The notes below the pieces were generated by a model. The model ran no database searches and was not told where the DNA came from. It saw nothing but the letters and a program-made list of their open reading frames with translations. A DNA stretch of 64,000 nt. It comes from Cyprinus carpio (lineage: Eukaryota; Chordata; Actinopteri; Cypriniformes; Cyprinidae). Position numbers and translations under genes: made by a program. The stretch lies in the NCBI RefSeq assembly GCF_018340385.1, contig NC_056573.1:24262587-24326586 (forward strand), written 5' to 3'. Positions 22,350 through 36,049 of the stretch are shown here, in pieces. Position 1 is the first letter of the stretch. Every line of letters begins with the position of its first letter.

Positions 22350-23535
22350 TTAATTCAGTGCCAAAACATATTAAGCTTCTTTGCCATTTACTTAACTGTA
22401 CTGATTAAAACATACAGTATTAAGTTTTCAGGATTTGTGCACTTAATTAATTTTAATTCGGTAATAAACTCAATTAGATTGAAATTTGTTATAAAACTGC
22501 ATACATGCAAATCTAAAAAAAAAAAAAAGATATTCTGGTGTTTGTTGTTCAGGCAAGTATGAGACACTAATGTCATGCTCCCTTTAGAGTGCTCACATCA
22601 AGAACCCTTTGTAATGTGGAATGTGTTCCAAATCAGTCACTTTTGAGGTTCTATTTCAGTTAGGCTGCCTTAGAAGACAGCTGCCAATAGACCTTCGTCG
22701 GGTTAGCACCATATTTGATTTTTGACAGAAATTAAATTACCAACAAGGCTGTGAGGAATATACTGTGCGTTCAATGGATTGTACTGCTGTATAACAACAT
22801 ACCAATTATTCAGCTGATGAAACATCTTCCCCCAAAAAACATTTGGCAGACAAACACTTCATAAATCAGTCCCGAAAGTTGTGAGATGTGAAGATTATGT
22901 GATCTAGGACACTTATACAGGTTGTGTTTTCCTTTCCTTTCCTTCATACAGCCTTGTTTTCATCCAATATGGCGTCTAACCGGCCTAAGGTCTATGCACC
23001 ATTATGCACTAAGGTCTGGCACCATTTTTGAAACAAAGATATTAAAATATCTCACTATACTACTGTTCTATATTTCGTGTCCTATAATACATGATAACAT
23101 CTGAAGATAGCCTAGAAGGGACATTTTAGGGGGTGCATAGATAAACATTGCTGTGCCCATGCTGTCCAAACATTTCAGCAACATTAGTGTACTCACTCAA
23201 GACCACCAAATTAATGTGATGTATTGGACCACTTTATCTCTAAACTCAGCTAAAACCAAATAAACACCTTAAAAAATGCCACAGACCAAATATATTTTTA
23301 TCAACGCCCTGTTGATAATTACAATGACCTCCTTCTAGCCACTTGCATAGCAAAAGTCTGAAATCTTCCAAAACACGTCTCGCGGGTCAAAAAGTCGAAC
23401 CCCAACATTTGTCAGACAAATAAAACAAACCATGGCGACTGGCACAGCGACACCGAGAGTCGGATAGTGTTCAAACACAGACCAGTAGACCTCGATATTT
23501 TCCTATCAGGTCTCTTGAGGCTTGCTTTCGGGCCT

Positions 23536-23633
23536 CCATAAATACACACAGGATGTCACATCTCAGCAGGGTCTGTGCTATCTCTCGGCGAGCTTCCAGC
23601 CTTTGAGTCAGTGACCTCTTTACACGGTCTGAG
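23536..23633 (+). promoter_or_regulatory. possible TATA-like promoter and short first exon, antisense to sema6b
   Basis: CCATAAATAC at 23536-23545 is followed 88 bases later by GAG|GTAAGTG, a strong donor, in a locally GC-richer stretch. This may be coincidence; no downstream exon is identified. Confidence 0.12.
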
Positions 23634-24304
23634 GTAAGTGAAGTTTAACTCTGTAGAAACAACCGCAGCTTTGTGTTTGATGGAGAACGACAGGAAAGAG
23701 AAGTAAAGGGCCTCATTCTTGTTATTCTAATGAAGGAATAGTGCATGGAATGAGATGACGTGGTGAGATATCATGGATGAGGAGCAAAAAATGAGAGACA
23801 AGATGATACAATGCTGCTGATTTGCTCTGTTACATTATAACCTTTGAATCTATATATTTGAAGATGGATATCATCGCTGATAGTAGATTTGTATATGTTC
23901 TAACCAGTGTAGTATCAGAAATATTGAGGCCTCTCCGTGAACCATGAGATGCCTGTTATGCATGGATGGAATATTGCTGATGGAAACAGGCGAGATTTTT
24001 TACTGGCCAATTTATCACTCTCTTAAGTACTTTGATATTGATATATCACTCTAGATTTAACCATAATGTAATTGGTTTAACCTTACTGGTATAACCTGCA
24101 ACATTTAACTATAATATAATTGGCTTATAATGTTTTGTGTAATGTAAAAATGTAATCTAAATCTTGATACTTGTTTTTAGTACAATTACACATAGTCATA
24201 CAATATTTAGATTATTATTAATATACTATTAACATATAAAAGTACCAATTATAGAATGTTAAAGAATCTATTATTAGTTTTGCATGTTAATTTCTCAATA
24301 TTTA

Positions 24305-24308
<4 letters not shown>

Positions 24309-24367
<59 letters not shown>
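24309..24367. repeat. (TA)n array
   Basis: About 29 TA units, inserted at the edge of the repeat copy at 24390-24735. Confidence 0.96.
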
Positions 24368-24374
<7 letters not shown>

Positions 24375-24389
24375 TACTGTATATATACT

Positions 24390-24735
24390 TTATACAGCAA
24401 GGAAGCATCAAATTGATCAAAAATGACAGTGGAGACATTTATTCTATTTCAAATAAATGCTGTTCTTTTGAACTCATCCACAAAAATATAGCATGAAGCA
24501 CAACTGTTTTCAGCATTGATGATAATTATAAATTTTTTTAAAACACAAAATCAGCATATTAGAATGATTTCTGAAGAATCATGTTACACTGAAGACTAGA
24601 CTAGACTAGAGTAATGGCTGCTGAAAATTCAGCATTTCATTACAGGAATAAATTCATTTTAAAACATATTCAAATGGAAAACAGTTATTTTAAATTTTAA
24701 TAATATTTCACAATAATAAACTGCAAGGTAACTAA
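24390..24735 (-). mobile_element. dispersed cyprinid repeat, copy 2 (minus strand)
   Basis: It contains the complements of 'aaatagaa', 'gttgaaaacagtt' and 'aatgctgaaaa', with 'tcagcatattagaatgatttctgaag' and a small 'actagactag' expansion. Confidence 0.75.
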
Positions 24736-25225
24736 ATAAAACAATATCAAGAGACAGAAAACACTCAATTTCACACCCTCAAATATAAATTAAAACTGAA
24801 AACCTGAACTGTAAAGTGGTTCACCCAAAACTACAATTGCGTCATCATTTCAAACCTCTCTTTCTTTTATCCTTAAACATTAAAAAACTTTAAAAAGAAT
24901 ATTCTTGACATAAAATAGCTGAACATCTTTCTTTCCACAGTAGCATTTAAATCTCATTTACACTTTTTAGGTGTAATAGCTCTCTAAATGTGTCCAAGGA
25001 TCCATTATGGGTGTTTAGAAGCAGATTTATTCTGTAATATATTTTCCAATATGAATCATCAGTGTTCAGAATTTTAAACGCTGTATACGATGTGCTGATT
25101 GTGATGGGCACATTAGAATTCTCTCTCACACAGGTCTGTCACCTCCAGCTGGAGTCCAACGGGACTCACTCAAATTAGTCAAAAACGGTGAGTCATTGAG
25201 AGTGATACATCCATAAACACAGATG

Positions 25226-25255
25226 AATGGATGGATGGATGGATGGATGGATGGA
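25226..25255. repeat. (ATGG)n microsatellite
   Basis: About seven tetranucleotide units. Confidence 0.95.
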
Positions 25256-26309
25256 CAGAGAGGGGAAAAAGCATTAGGAATTGCTGTCCATTTTTTAGAA
25301 AACACCACATAAAAGTCCAAAAAACTTTACAATGCTTTTATCATGTTTTTAATGGTGCTTGCTAAAGCAAGGCTATTACTATTACCATACTTTAAGTTAG
25401 TCTTCTGAACAAACCCCTAACCCTAAACTTGGTATTAGAGTCCAGTACCATCACTGTACCGTGGTAGCTCCTCAGTAGCTTCAAGTCAAATAAATGTGTG
25501 CATGTGTACATCATTGCTCATGTTTTCATACACAAAGACACTAATGAGGCACCTTGAAATTAAGGGGAAAAGGCAGCGGCAAACTCATCAGTTTTTCTGC
25601 CGAACGTGCTGTCTCTTTCTCACGTACACACATGAAAATACTGTTTTTCTCATTAGCATACACTAAACGTATACAACAACACAGTGTTTCACCTTTAGCT
25701 TCTGACTGCTGTTGGAATCCATTAAAACCACATAGAGCTGTAACCTTCACACACACAGACACAAACTGAACCACAATTGTTGCCTATTTTAAGATTTTAA
25801 AATGTCTAAACATTTTCTAATTTGCATCACTCTTGATAAAGAACGCAGCAGACAGCTACTTTCTCATATCTGTTATGATTCATAACTCATTGTCTAAATT
25901 TATGCAATGCATGCTCCTCTATATTCAAGAAGAAAAGCCCAAGTCTCTATACAGGCTTTAATGTGGCACAGATATGATGTATGAAGTCATTTTACAGCAC
26001 AGCGCACAATCTAAATCACAGTGTCTTATGTAAACTTCTTTAATATAGTTTATGTAATATTGGACTCTCAAAGCACATCATAATAACTAGCCTGTCATTT
26101 TATGTAGCACATATGTGAGAAAAACACAATAAACATTCACAGCAGAGAGCGACTACTGCAAACTTCATGATAAACACATTGTGGATATTAATCATGACTG
26201 CAAATGCACAGAACAGCTGCGTATACTTTTTTTGTATTGTGCACGTCTAAAAAATATCTAGAAAAGCAGAGGTAAAAGGTAGAATGAAAGACATACAGAG
26301 AGAACGATA

Positions 26310-26430
26310 AATTGATAGACAGACAGACATTAGACAGATGACAGACAGACAGATATCAGAAATGACGACAGACAGACATCAGAAATGTTGACAGACAGAC
26401 ATTAGACAGACGACAGATAGAAAGACAGAC
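26310..26430. repeat. 'gacagacagacatcagaaat' minisatellite
   Basis: About four degenerate units of roughly 25-35 bp built on CAGA. Confidence 0.85.
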
Positions 26431-26454
26431 AGAAATACAATAGTAAAGAACTTA

Positions 26455-27062
26455 AAGTCAGTTTTCATTTATACTTCTGCATCGTTGTCCGTGTCGACGT
26501 GCAGTACACATTCAGACCACTAGTCTGCAGTGTCCACGGGCATGTTGCTGGTATAACCCACAGTACCACGGCAAAAGCCGAAGAAAAGCGGCTCGTAAGA
26601 GAAGCATTATAGCTGTGACGGCGGCAAATAAATATCAAATCATTAAATCATTTTTTAAAACTACAAAAAGGAGACAACAACGGAACAAGAGAATATGGCA
26701 TTCTTTCAGTCTCCACAAGGACTTGTACCATGGCAGATCAACATTGTTGGTCGCGGACAACTAGTGATGTGTAATGCTATTTAGTATAATAAATGATAAG
26801 ACACTTGTTCTTTGCTTTGTTTTATTTTATATAAGAAGGTGTAACATTAAAATATATTAAAGTGCACATTATAAACACACACCAAACTCAAGTACTGTAC
26901 ATATGGAGAGAGGGGTTCTAGCAGACCAATCACAGCGCTTGCAGTCCGCGTAGAATTGACACGCTGTTAGATTTATGGAGAGGTGCGCATCAGGCTACGC
27001 CATACTACTAATAGCCTACAGCGTAGCTACGCGTTGGTTCGACGCAGAAGTATAAACTGGGC
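26455..27062. mobile_element. PIF/Harbinger-like MITE
   Basis: The left end contains 'tttatacttctgcatcg' and the right end its inverse 'cgacgcagaagtataaa'. TTA flanks both sides (26452-26454 and 27063-27065), as expected for PIF/Harbinger. The interior is GC-rich compared with its surroundings and has no transposase frame. Confidence 0.65.
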
Positions 27063-28339
27063 TTAATAGAGGCAGTTCACAGTATCCACAGTATCTACAC
27101 CCTCACACTGTTCTAATTAGAGCCCAGATCTCTCCTTACATGACTTACTAAAACACATTGACTTAACATTCTCATTAGAATGTTTATTGACTAATCTGTT
27201 AAAGTTAGCATTAGCATTTGCGTTAGTCAGGGGTCCCCGGTGATTCTTAGCAGACCGTGTTTAGCCTAGAAAGAAGCGCAAGTTTTTAATCTCTGCAGCA
27301 TTCAGCCTTTGATCTCGACTAAATCACTGCACTCCCACCCATCATACTAAGATGCACGATATAACTAATGGAATAGAGAATGAAAGAGACGGGGATTGGG
27401 CCAGGAAATACACGTTTGTAGCTGCTTTAAAGACACTTGTAAGGCTTTAGCAATTTCCTGAGAGACACGTCAGCTGGAACATCATTTTAATGGTTTTTCG
27501 GAGTCCTCTGTGGGATGGGATGTCATCCAGTGCTCCTTCCAGTGCGCTAACATCAAGCTTTACCTGTGTCATTATAAATTTAGCAATGCAGTTGGTCGCA
27601 GCACCATCTGAATGCTGTATGTCACTGCACACGGGTTTACAGCCCACTCAGCACAAGGTCTTGAAGGACAGACAGTAAGGAAATGAATCATGGACATTTT
27701 GATTGAGTCAGCTGGTTTTTGGGGGCACGGGGGCACATGCTAATGAATAAGAAAGAGCAAGACACAAGATATCAATGTTACAGATTTAGATGATACCGAA
27801 ACCACTTACATTGATCCAACACAGAAGCTGTTGTAACTGCATCTTACGTAAAAATGAAAGAAAAAGCAGCCTATTTTAAGTCCAATCAATCTCAATTTTT
27901 CACAGCATTGCACAAACAATGTGGACATCGTGTAAATGTACAGAGTGTTTTATTTCAGGAAAACAAAACACTGCTTACCAATTATGCAACCTCATCCGGA
28001 TAATGTGGCATGGCACAGGAAATACAATAGTAAAGGACTTAAGGCCATTTATAAAAATATATCATGGTAAACAATTTTCATCAAAATTCTTTTGTTTTAA
28101 CAGTTGTTATCATAAAGCAAGATGGGATCTAATAACCATGGTATTTTTGTATGGTAATGGTAATTGTAGTTGCTATGGTATATTTTGATGAGGAAAACAC
28201 ATGAAATTTGTATTTACTGTTGTATTCTCCAAAGTACACCATGTATATACCTTATTTTCTATACTAGATAAATATGGTAATGATTGAATATCATGTAAAA
28301 ATCCATGATATCACTGAAATGTCACTGATATCTTATATT

Positions 28340-28750
28340 CTGCATTGTTATTGATAACTAAAACTATTAAAAACAGTTTTCGGTAATTGAAAGTTTACAT
28401 TGGATAAAAAACTTAAGAAATAAATTATGAACTATATATAACTAACTAACTAGCAAATAACTAACTATCTATATGTCAAAACCAGGTTGGGGTTAATGAA
28501 AATAGTTTTCGGTAATTGAAATAAAGCTTAAAAAAATATAAACATTAGATGAAAAATTTAAATAAATGAAAATTAGAAATAAAAATTTTTATGTACTAAA
28601 ATGACTAAAATGAAAATTAAAAATAAATTAAAGTTAAATAGAAAAATTTATTAAAAATGACTAAAAACTAAAATGAAAATGAAAATATAAAAATAAAAGT
28701 CAATTAAACATTAATACACACTAAAAATAGTGCATAAATAATACTAAAAT
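28340..28750. repeat. A-rich dispersed repeat ('aactaaaatgaaaat' style)
   Basis: The phrase 'aacagttttcggtaattgaaa' occurs twice (about 28370 and 28500), followed by A-rich text like 11930-12420. Confidence 0.5.
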
Positions 28751-29310
28751 AACACTACTCATATTACTGCCATACTGTGGTTTTGCATCAATGACCTTTT
28801 ATGCAAGTAAGTGAGAAATGAAGAGCAGAATTTTGAAGAATTTTGAAGATGCTTGGGCAAAAATTCAAAGAACTCTCTGCACCCGCCCCATCAAGAAACC
28901 CAACATTTATAACTGCAGCAAACAGGGTTACATGGGTTAAAACCTTCAATTTGCCACTCCAGCTGGAAGAGCTGCTCGCAGTGTGTGCAGTAATGTGCTC
29001 TGCTGTGGAGACCAGGATAATAAAGCTGTTTATGGGGCTGCTTTATGAGAGGGATGTTTTATAGGGGGTGGCAGAAGGCCCGGGGGGACAGAAGCTGTCG
29101 CCGTTAGCCACGGCTGCTGACTAACTTTTATTAATACCGAACATCACAACAAAATGGCTAACGTAATATTAGTTATTTAAGAGTTTAAATACAGCTGTCT
29201 AGATCAATAAACACTTCAAACTGATTTATCTACCATGACAAAAATTGGTTAACTGTATACAGGTCAAAAATATTATTTATATATTTTGAATTATTTTGAT
29301 ATACATTTTT

Positions 29311-29318
<8 letters not shown>

Positions 29319-29374
<56 letters not shown>
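29319..29374. repeat. (TA)n array
   Basis: About 28 TA units. Confidence 0.96.
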
Positions 29375-29376
<2 letters not shown>

Positions 29377-29462
29377 CAGTACTGTACTTTAACAGTCGAG
29401 TTTTGGTCAAAGTCAAATTTTGGGATACAGTATAAAAAAGTATATTTTGTGTAATTGTGTGT

Positions 29463-29463
<1 letters not shown>

Positions 29464-29518
<55 letters not shown>
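29464..29518. repeat. (GATA)n-(GACA)n microsatellite
   Basis: About eight GATA units pass directly into six GACA units. Confidence 0.97.
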
Positions 29519-30160
29519 TAGCTGTCTTTAGAGCATTATGGCAACAAGGAACCACAATCTGCTATCAAACACAACACAAATTTTCAAAAGGTGGCCTACA
29601 TCACAAAGGGGGTGTGAAACATAAGGCAGCTCCATTCTTACCCAAAGGCAATCACAATGGATAAAGCAATAAGAAAGCAATTTTTATCTAGACCCCAAAT
29701 CCAGTCAATAAGATGGAAACAACTCATTTTAACAAGCCTTCAATCAAATTCCTGTCCAGATTTATCTCTCAACAACAAGAGATTCAGTCCTTCTCTCTCA
29801 TTATTTTACTTGTTAAGCATCTCAAATGGAAGCTGAAAAAGCATGATGGATTTGCAAACTGAAATGAAGAACGGGAGAGATAGAAATAGAAAAGAAAAGT
29901 TATGCTCGAAATAGCATCACCATACTACATGTTGTTTTACACAAATTTCCTGTATGCATGGAAAACAGTTTTCTTTATGCTTTATTAATTTATAAATAAA
30001 ATATACTCTTTTCACACTTTTTAAAAAAAAAAAAAAAACCAACCACACACATGCAAACAAATTAAAAAAAAAAGAAAAAAACAAAAAAAACAGTAGACTG
30101 TTGTCATGGCCACTTACTTTACATGGTTAATTTAGTGAATGTCCATTTATCTGTGCAATC

Positions 30161-30580
30161 TGTGGAAGCCCATTTATGTGACGGCATATAAAAATAAGAT
30201 AAAATTGCAACCTTTTATTTCACAATTTTAAGAAAATTGTGAAAACTGTGAGATATTGTCACGGGTTGCCAGGGAAAGGAGCTCGGAGTACAAAGGAGGC
30301 AGATATCAAACAAACAGAGTCCTAACCCTAAATACTAAACCAAACGATGGACTAATAAGATAATTAATGAACACAGGTGGAAACTAATGAACTAATTAAG
30401 CAACAAAGGACAACTAGGTCAAGGCAGGGAGAACACAGAACATACACGTGACAGATATAAACTCTAAACTCTCTCAATTCTGAGAAGTCAGAACTGTAAG
30501 AAATAAACTTGCAAATGCGAGTAAAAAGTTGCAATTACCTTTTCGAAAAAAAGCAAGAACTATGAAATGTAAACTTACAA
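30161..30580. mobile_element. MITE-like copy of the 666-1061 family, split by an LTR-like insertion
   Basis: It starts 'tggaagcccattt' and continues with 'aattgcaacc..tttcac' and, after the insertion, 'gaagtcagaactgtaagaaataaactt..gcgagta'. The right end is worn. Confidence 0.5.
30257..30453 (-). mobile_element. short LTR-like or solo-LTR insertion (197 bp) with a 5-bp target duplication
   Basis: The ends are TGTCACGGG and CACGTGACA (TG...CA, inverted), with GATAT directly repeated at 30252-30256 and 30454-30458. The orientation is assigned only by resemblance to 48666-48987. Confidence 0.6.
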
Positions 30581-30582
30581 TA

Positions 30583-31070
30583 AAGGGGTTATATGACGTT
30601 TATGAAGAACATTATGTTGTGTATTTGGTGTAATGCAATGTGTTTATGCAGTTTAAGGTTCAAAAAACACATTATTTTAAGGATGTATTTCCTTAGAGAC
30701 CAGCACGGATCAGCTCCAGGCATGACGAAGCGAATATCATCCTCTTTTGGAAGGCCAAACAAAGTAGTTTCGCTTTCACAACAAAACACAGCGTCTCCAC
30801 AACATGGCGACAACAACAATACTACAGCATGAATAAAAATTACACCTTCTTTCTTTGCATGAACATTTGGGCGGTGTTATGCAAATCTTCCCACACAACA
30901 TAGATATGTGGGGGCGTGTTTAAATAAGGCATTTTAGGAGAGTGTGGACAAGTCTTAACTTTTATAAAGAATATCAAGGATTTGTAGACTTTAGTCTTTG
31001 CAACTTTTCCCTAAGCAATAAAAGGTACATTTTCTTTAGATGATATAAAAAAAAATAGCACACTACTCTT
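30583..31070. mobile_element. degenerate MITE beginning 'aaaggggttatatgacg'
   Basis: The left end and 'gtgtatttggtgtaatgcaatgtgtttatg' look like a common cyprinid MITE. The right end ('tctttgcaacttttccc') is incomplete. Confidence 0.4.
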
Positions 31071-31562
31071 TAAATGTTGTAAACTACAAACATTTTCACA
31101 TACAAAATTGAAATAGTATGCAGTACACACTGCAGTAGGCAGTATATTGGTAATAGATTTCAAACACAGCCACACAATCTGAATTAATCACATGGGCTGT
31201 GTCGTGCAGGAACAAATGTACTACTCCCAACCCTAAAGTACTGCTCTCTGCTTATTTTATAATACTAAAACCAGAGTCTGCTTCTAAAGCCAAGACTCTG
31301 CATTAGTGCAGCAACATTTGCATTTATGACAGCTTAAAATCTGGAGCAGGCTGTAAATATGCACACGCACATAAAAATCAAATGAATATGAGATATAATA
31401 AATAAAAAACGTGATCATTCAAGATCACATTTAGAAGCGCTGATGAAAGGCAATCTATCTTTAACACGAATGTGCCATCGCCATGAAGAACAAGCTTAAA
31501 GTTTTGCGTTTGTATTTGTGTTCAACTTACAGACTTCATGTGCACTGGAGTCTTCAGATCTA

Positions 31563-31575
31563 TTACACACACACA

Positions 31576-31609
<34 letters not shown>
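31563..31609. repeat. (CA)n microsatellite
   Basis: CA units with one TA interruption. Confidence 0.96.
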
Positions 31610-32589
31610 GGAGTATATGCTGCAAACTGTCAGTCCCTATTTAAAAAGCTCCCTGTTGATTTTTTTCCATTTCCTATTTATGTGTCATCAGAAAATGTCG
31701 CAGTGAGTGTGATGTTTAAATAATGAGACAGGTTCAGATCTGTGAATTTGTTTAATAATTAATGAGCAGAGGCTAATTACCAGAGCGCAAGCTGAGTGTG
31801 AGAGGAACGCACATTCTCTAGATAAATGGCGTGTGCTGTTAGATGGTGGGAGAGACTACAAATATATACTCTTTAAAAAAAACATTACACTGTGTGCGCA
31901 ACTCAAATCACAATCTGTCCAAGAAAGTGAGATTAAACTGTGATCTATCACATGCTAATGCATTTCTCAGGCACTCTCTGTAAATTCACTTAATTAAAAA
32001 TCCACTTACAAATACTATCCTAAAGGTTTTTTATTTAAAAATAACATTTACACTAGTGTGCAACCTCAAAGTTTTGCATTTCTAGACTTTTCAATATTAA
32101 AATATTTTCTCCTTTTCCAGAAACAACTATAAGTTAGCAAACACTACAACTCATGCTTTATGCAAGTAAAATTTGGTGTTTCCATCCAGCATTTTTTGTA
32201 TGCTGTACCCTGGCATTTGCATAAAAACATGTGAATGCAAATCTGCTTAATGGTAATTACTTTTTTTTCAACCAAAGACAGCAAATGACTGAAAATGCAA
32301 ATGAAAAGTCCCAGATGAATTTTTTTTTTTTAATTAATTACCTATTAAGAAGACTTTCCTTAGTCATTTACTGACAAACTGAATTGACATCAATTCTCAG
32401 AAGCTAGCTAAATCTGACTAAAAACCTTAGGGAATGTCTGAAAGTGTCATTTATGATTCGAAAAGCTTTTTTTGATTTTATTTAAAAAATGTTCCTTTAA
32501 AACACTGTAACTAAAATAATAAGTAGACCAGAAAACTACAAGTAAACTGAAAATAGGGGGACAAATAGAAAAATGTATTTAAAAATGTT

Positions 32590-33100
32590 AAAGCTAAAAA
32601 AAAATTAAAAGCTAAATTTAAACTAAATATTCCAGAAAACTAATAGGCAGGTATTCCATTTAAAACTAAAAAAAGAAAGTAAGAAATTAATATATTTAAT
32701 AATATATAATATATATATTAAATAAATAAATGCAAAGAGTAAAATAAATAAATATATGAAAAAATAATATTCCAGATAAATATAAATAAGCTAAGACCAA
32801 AAAAGAAAGTAAGAAAAAAAACTGAAAAAAAAATGAAAGTGCAAAAAGTAAAAATTAATTACATTCTATAAAACTAAACTGAAACTAGAAAAAAGAAAAC
32901 TAAACCAAAACTAAAGAACATATTTCACAGGTTTAACTAAAATTAAATTAAATTAATTAAATACAAATTAAATTAAATTTAAAACAATTAAATTAAATTA
33001 AATTTATTATCATTAACAAATATTATTATAAAATTAAATTAAATTAAATTTAATTTAATTTAATTTAATTTAATTTAATTTAATTAAACAATGAAAACAA
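32590..33100. repeat. A-rich repeat ending in an AAATT/AATTT inverted array
   Basis: 'aaaactaaactgaaactag'-type A-rich sequence is followed at about 32940-33085 by pentanucleotides 'attaa' that switch to 'tttaa', so the two halves are inverse complements. Confidence 0.75.
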
Positions 33101-35235
33101 TTTAAACTATGTGTAGCAACCAATCAAAATATAACAGCAACTCCATAGTGAGAACAACACCGTTATTACATATTTAAACAGGTGAGAAATGTAAAGATTA
33201 GCGATACTAGTTTTACATAAATTACAAGCATATTTAATATACATATTTCAGTTTTTGTCTGACAGTTAAAAAAAAAGCACACAATCTCTTACATTCTCCC
33301 TTTGGCATAAGTAATTATTTTCATTGAGTTTTATTCTTAGTTTGATTTCTGTGTCAAATGCTAGTTTCTTAAAAGTTTCTTTGTGGTTAATAACTGTTGC
33401 TGTGAGGAGGCCATTTCCCATAACCTTATAACAAACTTTAAACTTAGTTTTCCACTCAGACACCTAAATGTGATAAATGCAGAGGCTTGTGTCATGCTGA
33501 AACGTCCCCCTCAGGTCCCAATGAAAGCTAGACACCGTTAGTTGACCGTGTGTCACTGCTTTAATGCAATAAGCATAGAAAGAGAGAGAAAGAGGGCGGC
33601 TAAATGCTGCAGATGGATCTTCTGTGGAGACTTTGGCTGTTTCTCTCTATCTCTCTCTCATACACACAAGTCTGTCTACTGAGGTCTAATGTCTGTTGAT
33701 TTACGATCATGGCACAGGAAGACCGCAGTGTTGTTGTAATCCACCCAGCTCAAAACTGCAAGGACTATTAGTGCAGCTCAGCACAATATACACAGGCAGG
33801 GCACTTCACCAAATCAGGCTGAAACAGCGACAACAAAATCAACAGCTGTGTCAGTGTCCCTGCAAACATTAATGGCCGAGCTTCCCCAAAACGCCCCTGA
33901 TGGCAAGCTTGTCTGGACGAGGCCTCAACACTAAAGACATAAAGACAATGCATTCTATTCTAGTCACAGTCCATATGGGTAAATATGATATCAAATATAA
34001 CTCTGAGAGCAAATACGATATCTCTCTTACATAACTGAAGAAATTATTTAATTAGTTTTAATTAGTCTGTTTTGACTTAATTTACAGTAAAAATTATCTA
34101 AAAATTGATAAAATAAGGTACATTTAATCAGGCATGAGCCATTTAAGGCTTGTTTCCAAAGACCCTGTAAAAATTAAAGTGCATTTTGTCACACACTTGT
34201 GTAAATAAGAAACATACTTGTAAAGAATAAGATTTAATGAGTTTTTGATTAGCACTTTTTAGACTTTTTCTAGCAAAAATGATCTAAATATCCTTGAAAC
34301 AAGATATATTTATGCATGCAACACTGCATGAGCCATTAAGGCTTGTTTCCATAGATTATATCTTAAAGTGAATTCTTTCTTTTCTTTTTTTTCACTTGTT
34401 TTAACTTCTTTATACTTAAAATCTGTCTGTGCAGCAAAATACACTTGTATAACACATTCTCTGGAAACAAGTCTTACAATATCTTATGCATGTAAACAAA
34501 ACTTGCTTAAAGGATTTTTTGATATTTAAGCTGAAAAATAAGACAAACATACTTGTTAAGAATAAGATGCTTGCAGTTTGCTTCTAATAAAACTCTTGAA
34601 TATGTTTCAGAGATTCAGTGCTGTAACGTTGCAGCAATGACAGCTACTTCAGAAGGGTTTCTTTCATGTAACAAACAGAATTACACTAAATAAATGTAGC
34701 ATTGGTGACCATAAAATACTAATTAAAAAAATTAACAATTGTAAAACATAACAAAATAATTAAAAAAAAGTTAAAAACAAAAAACAGGTGCCAAAATTTT
34801 GAATGGAAGTCCAAGATCCAGCGTGTATAAGCACAAACTTTCACCACTGCATTATAGCTCCAACCATTTATAATACTATGCAAATGGTCAAGGACTGTAA
34901 GTTGATATCAAACACAATCTGCAAATTGATGCTTTGACAAATGTTTCAGCTTCAGAAAAATCTCAAGCAGATCTTTAAAACATTGATTTTCAACATGTTA
35001 AACACGGGTTCTCAAGCAAAACCAGAAGAGAATCCACTGCTTTACAACACAACAAATATTTTCCACACAGCTAAGCCGAGAGGAAAACACAACATTGACA
35101 GACTGTACAGAAATGGCTGCAGTCAAAGCATGAATGTGCAGAAAGCAGGCAGGGGAAGAGAGGAACAGCAGAGCTGGACGACTCTGTTCCTGGTGTACTT
35201 TGCCGGAGGGCAGCTAAGATGAGATGTCTGCATGT

Positions 35236-35275
35236 GTGTGTGTGTGTGTTAGAGAGAGAGAGAGGGGGAGAGAGA
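35236..35275. repeat. (TG)n then (AG)n microsatellite
   Basis: Short compound dinucleotide tract. Confidence 0.93.
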
Positions 35276-36049
35276 TTGCCGCAGTGTCTCAGGCACATAC
35301 TCTTCTGCTAACAGTTGGACAGTCTGTGTTATTCTGACCATGTCAAATACACTTTCAGTTTCCCCTTTCCTCAGTTATTTTATACCAGTATCAACTAGTT
35401 TTTCTCTACACAGTTCCTGTGAACAACATTCAAATGAAATGAGACAATTGCAGACATGCAGCAAAAGAAAAGAGCTATAAAATCAAATGTAGATGTCATA
35501 GATCACATCATGTAGTCTCTGATGAGAAATGCTTGTGATCATACTGAGAACTCTGACATTTGATCTTAGACACTGCTATCTTAAAACAACCTGAGCACAG
35601 TTTGACATACTGTTGAAATTATGTCTAAAATTTTGTATAATCTAATCATTTTTTATTTGGGGGAGAAAGTTCAATTTTGTTCTCAATTTAACCTCTCTAC
35701 TGTCTACAATAAAAATGTGTCCATATGACTCTTGCAATTTGTCTATGTGTCTTTGAGTGCTATGGCAGAAGAGGATCTTTTTAGTGGATAACAACATTTG
35801 CCTGATTCTTACACAAAGATTTCATATGACTTCATAAGACTTGAAATACAGTGTATGAGTTGCAAAGGCTACGTTTATGATACTTAAATACTGTTTTGCA
35901 TGCCATTTTTGGAGCTTATTGGTGAACTATGCCTTTAAAGAAATTTATGTTTTTTTGTTGTTTGTTTGTTTTTTTGTCTACGCCTGAGTATGTAGTACAT
36001 TCCAAAAGAAGGAGTTCAGGGGATTTTTGTATTGTTTGTAAAATTTATA

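Noticed and set aside
26310..26430. CRISPR-like repeat array
   Set aside because: Units are degenerate CAGA minisatellite repeats without unique spacers, in a vertebrate genome.
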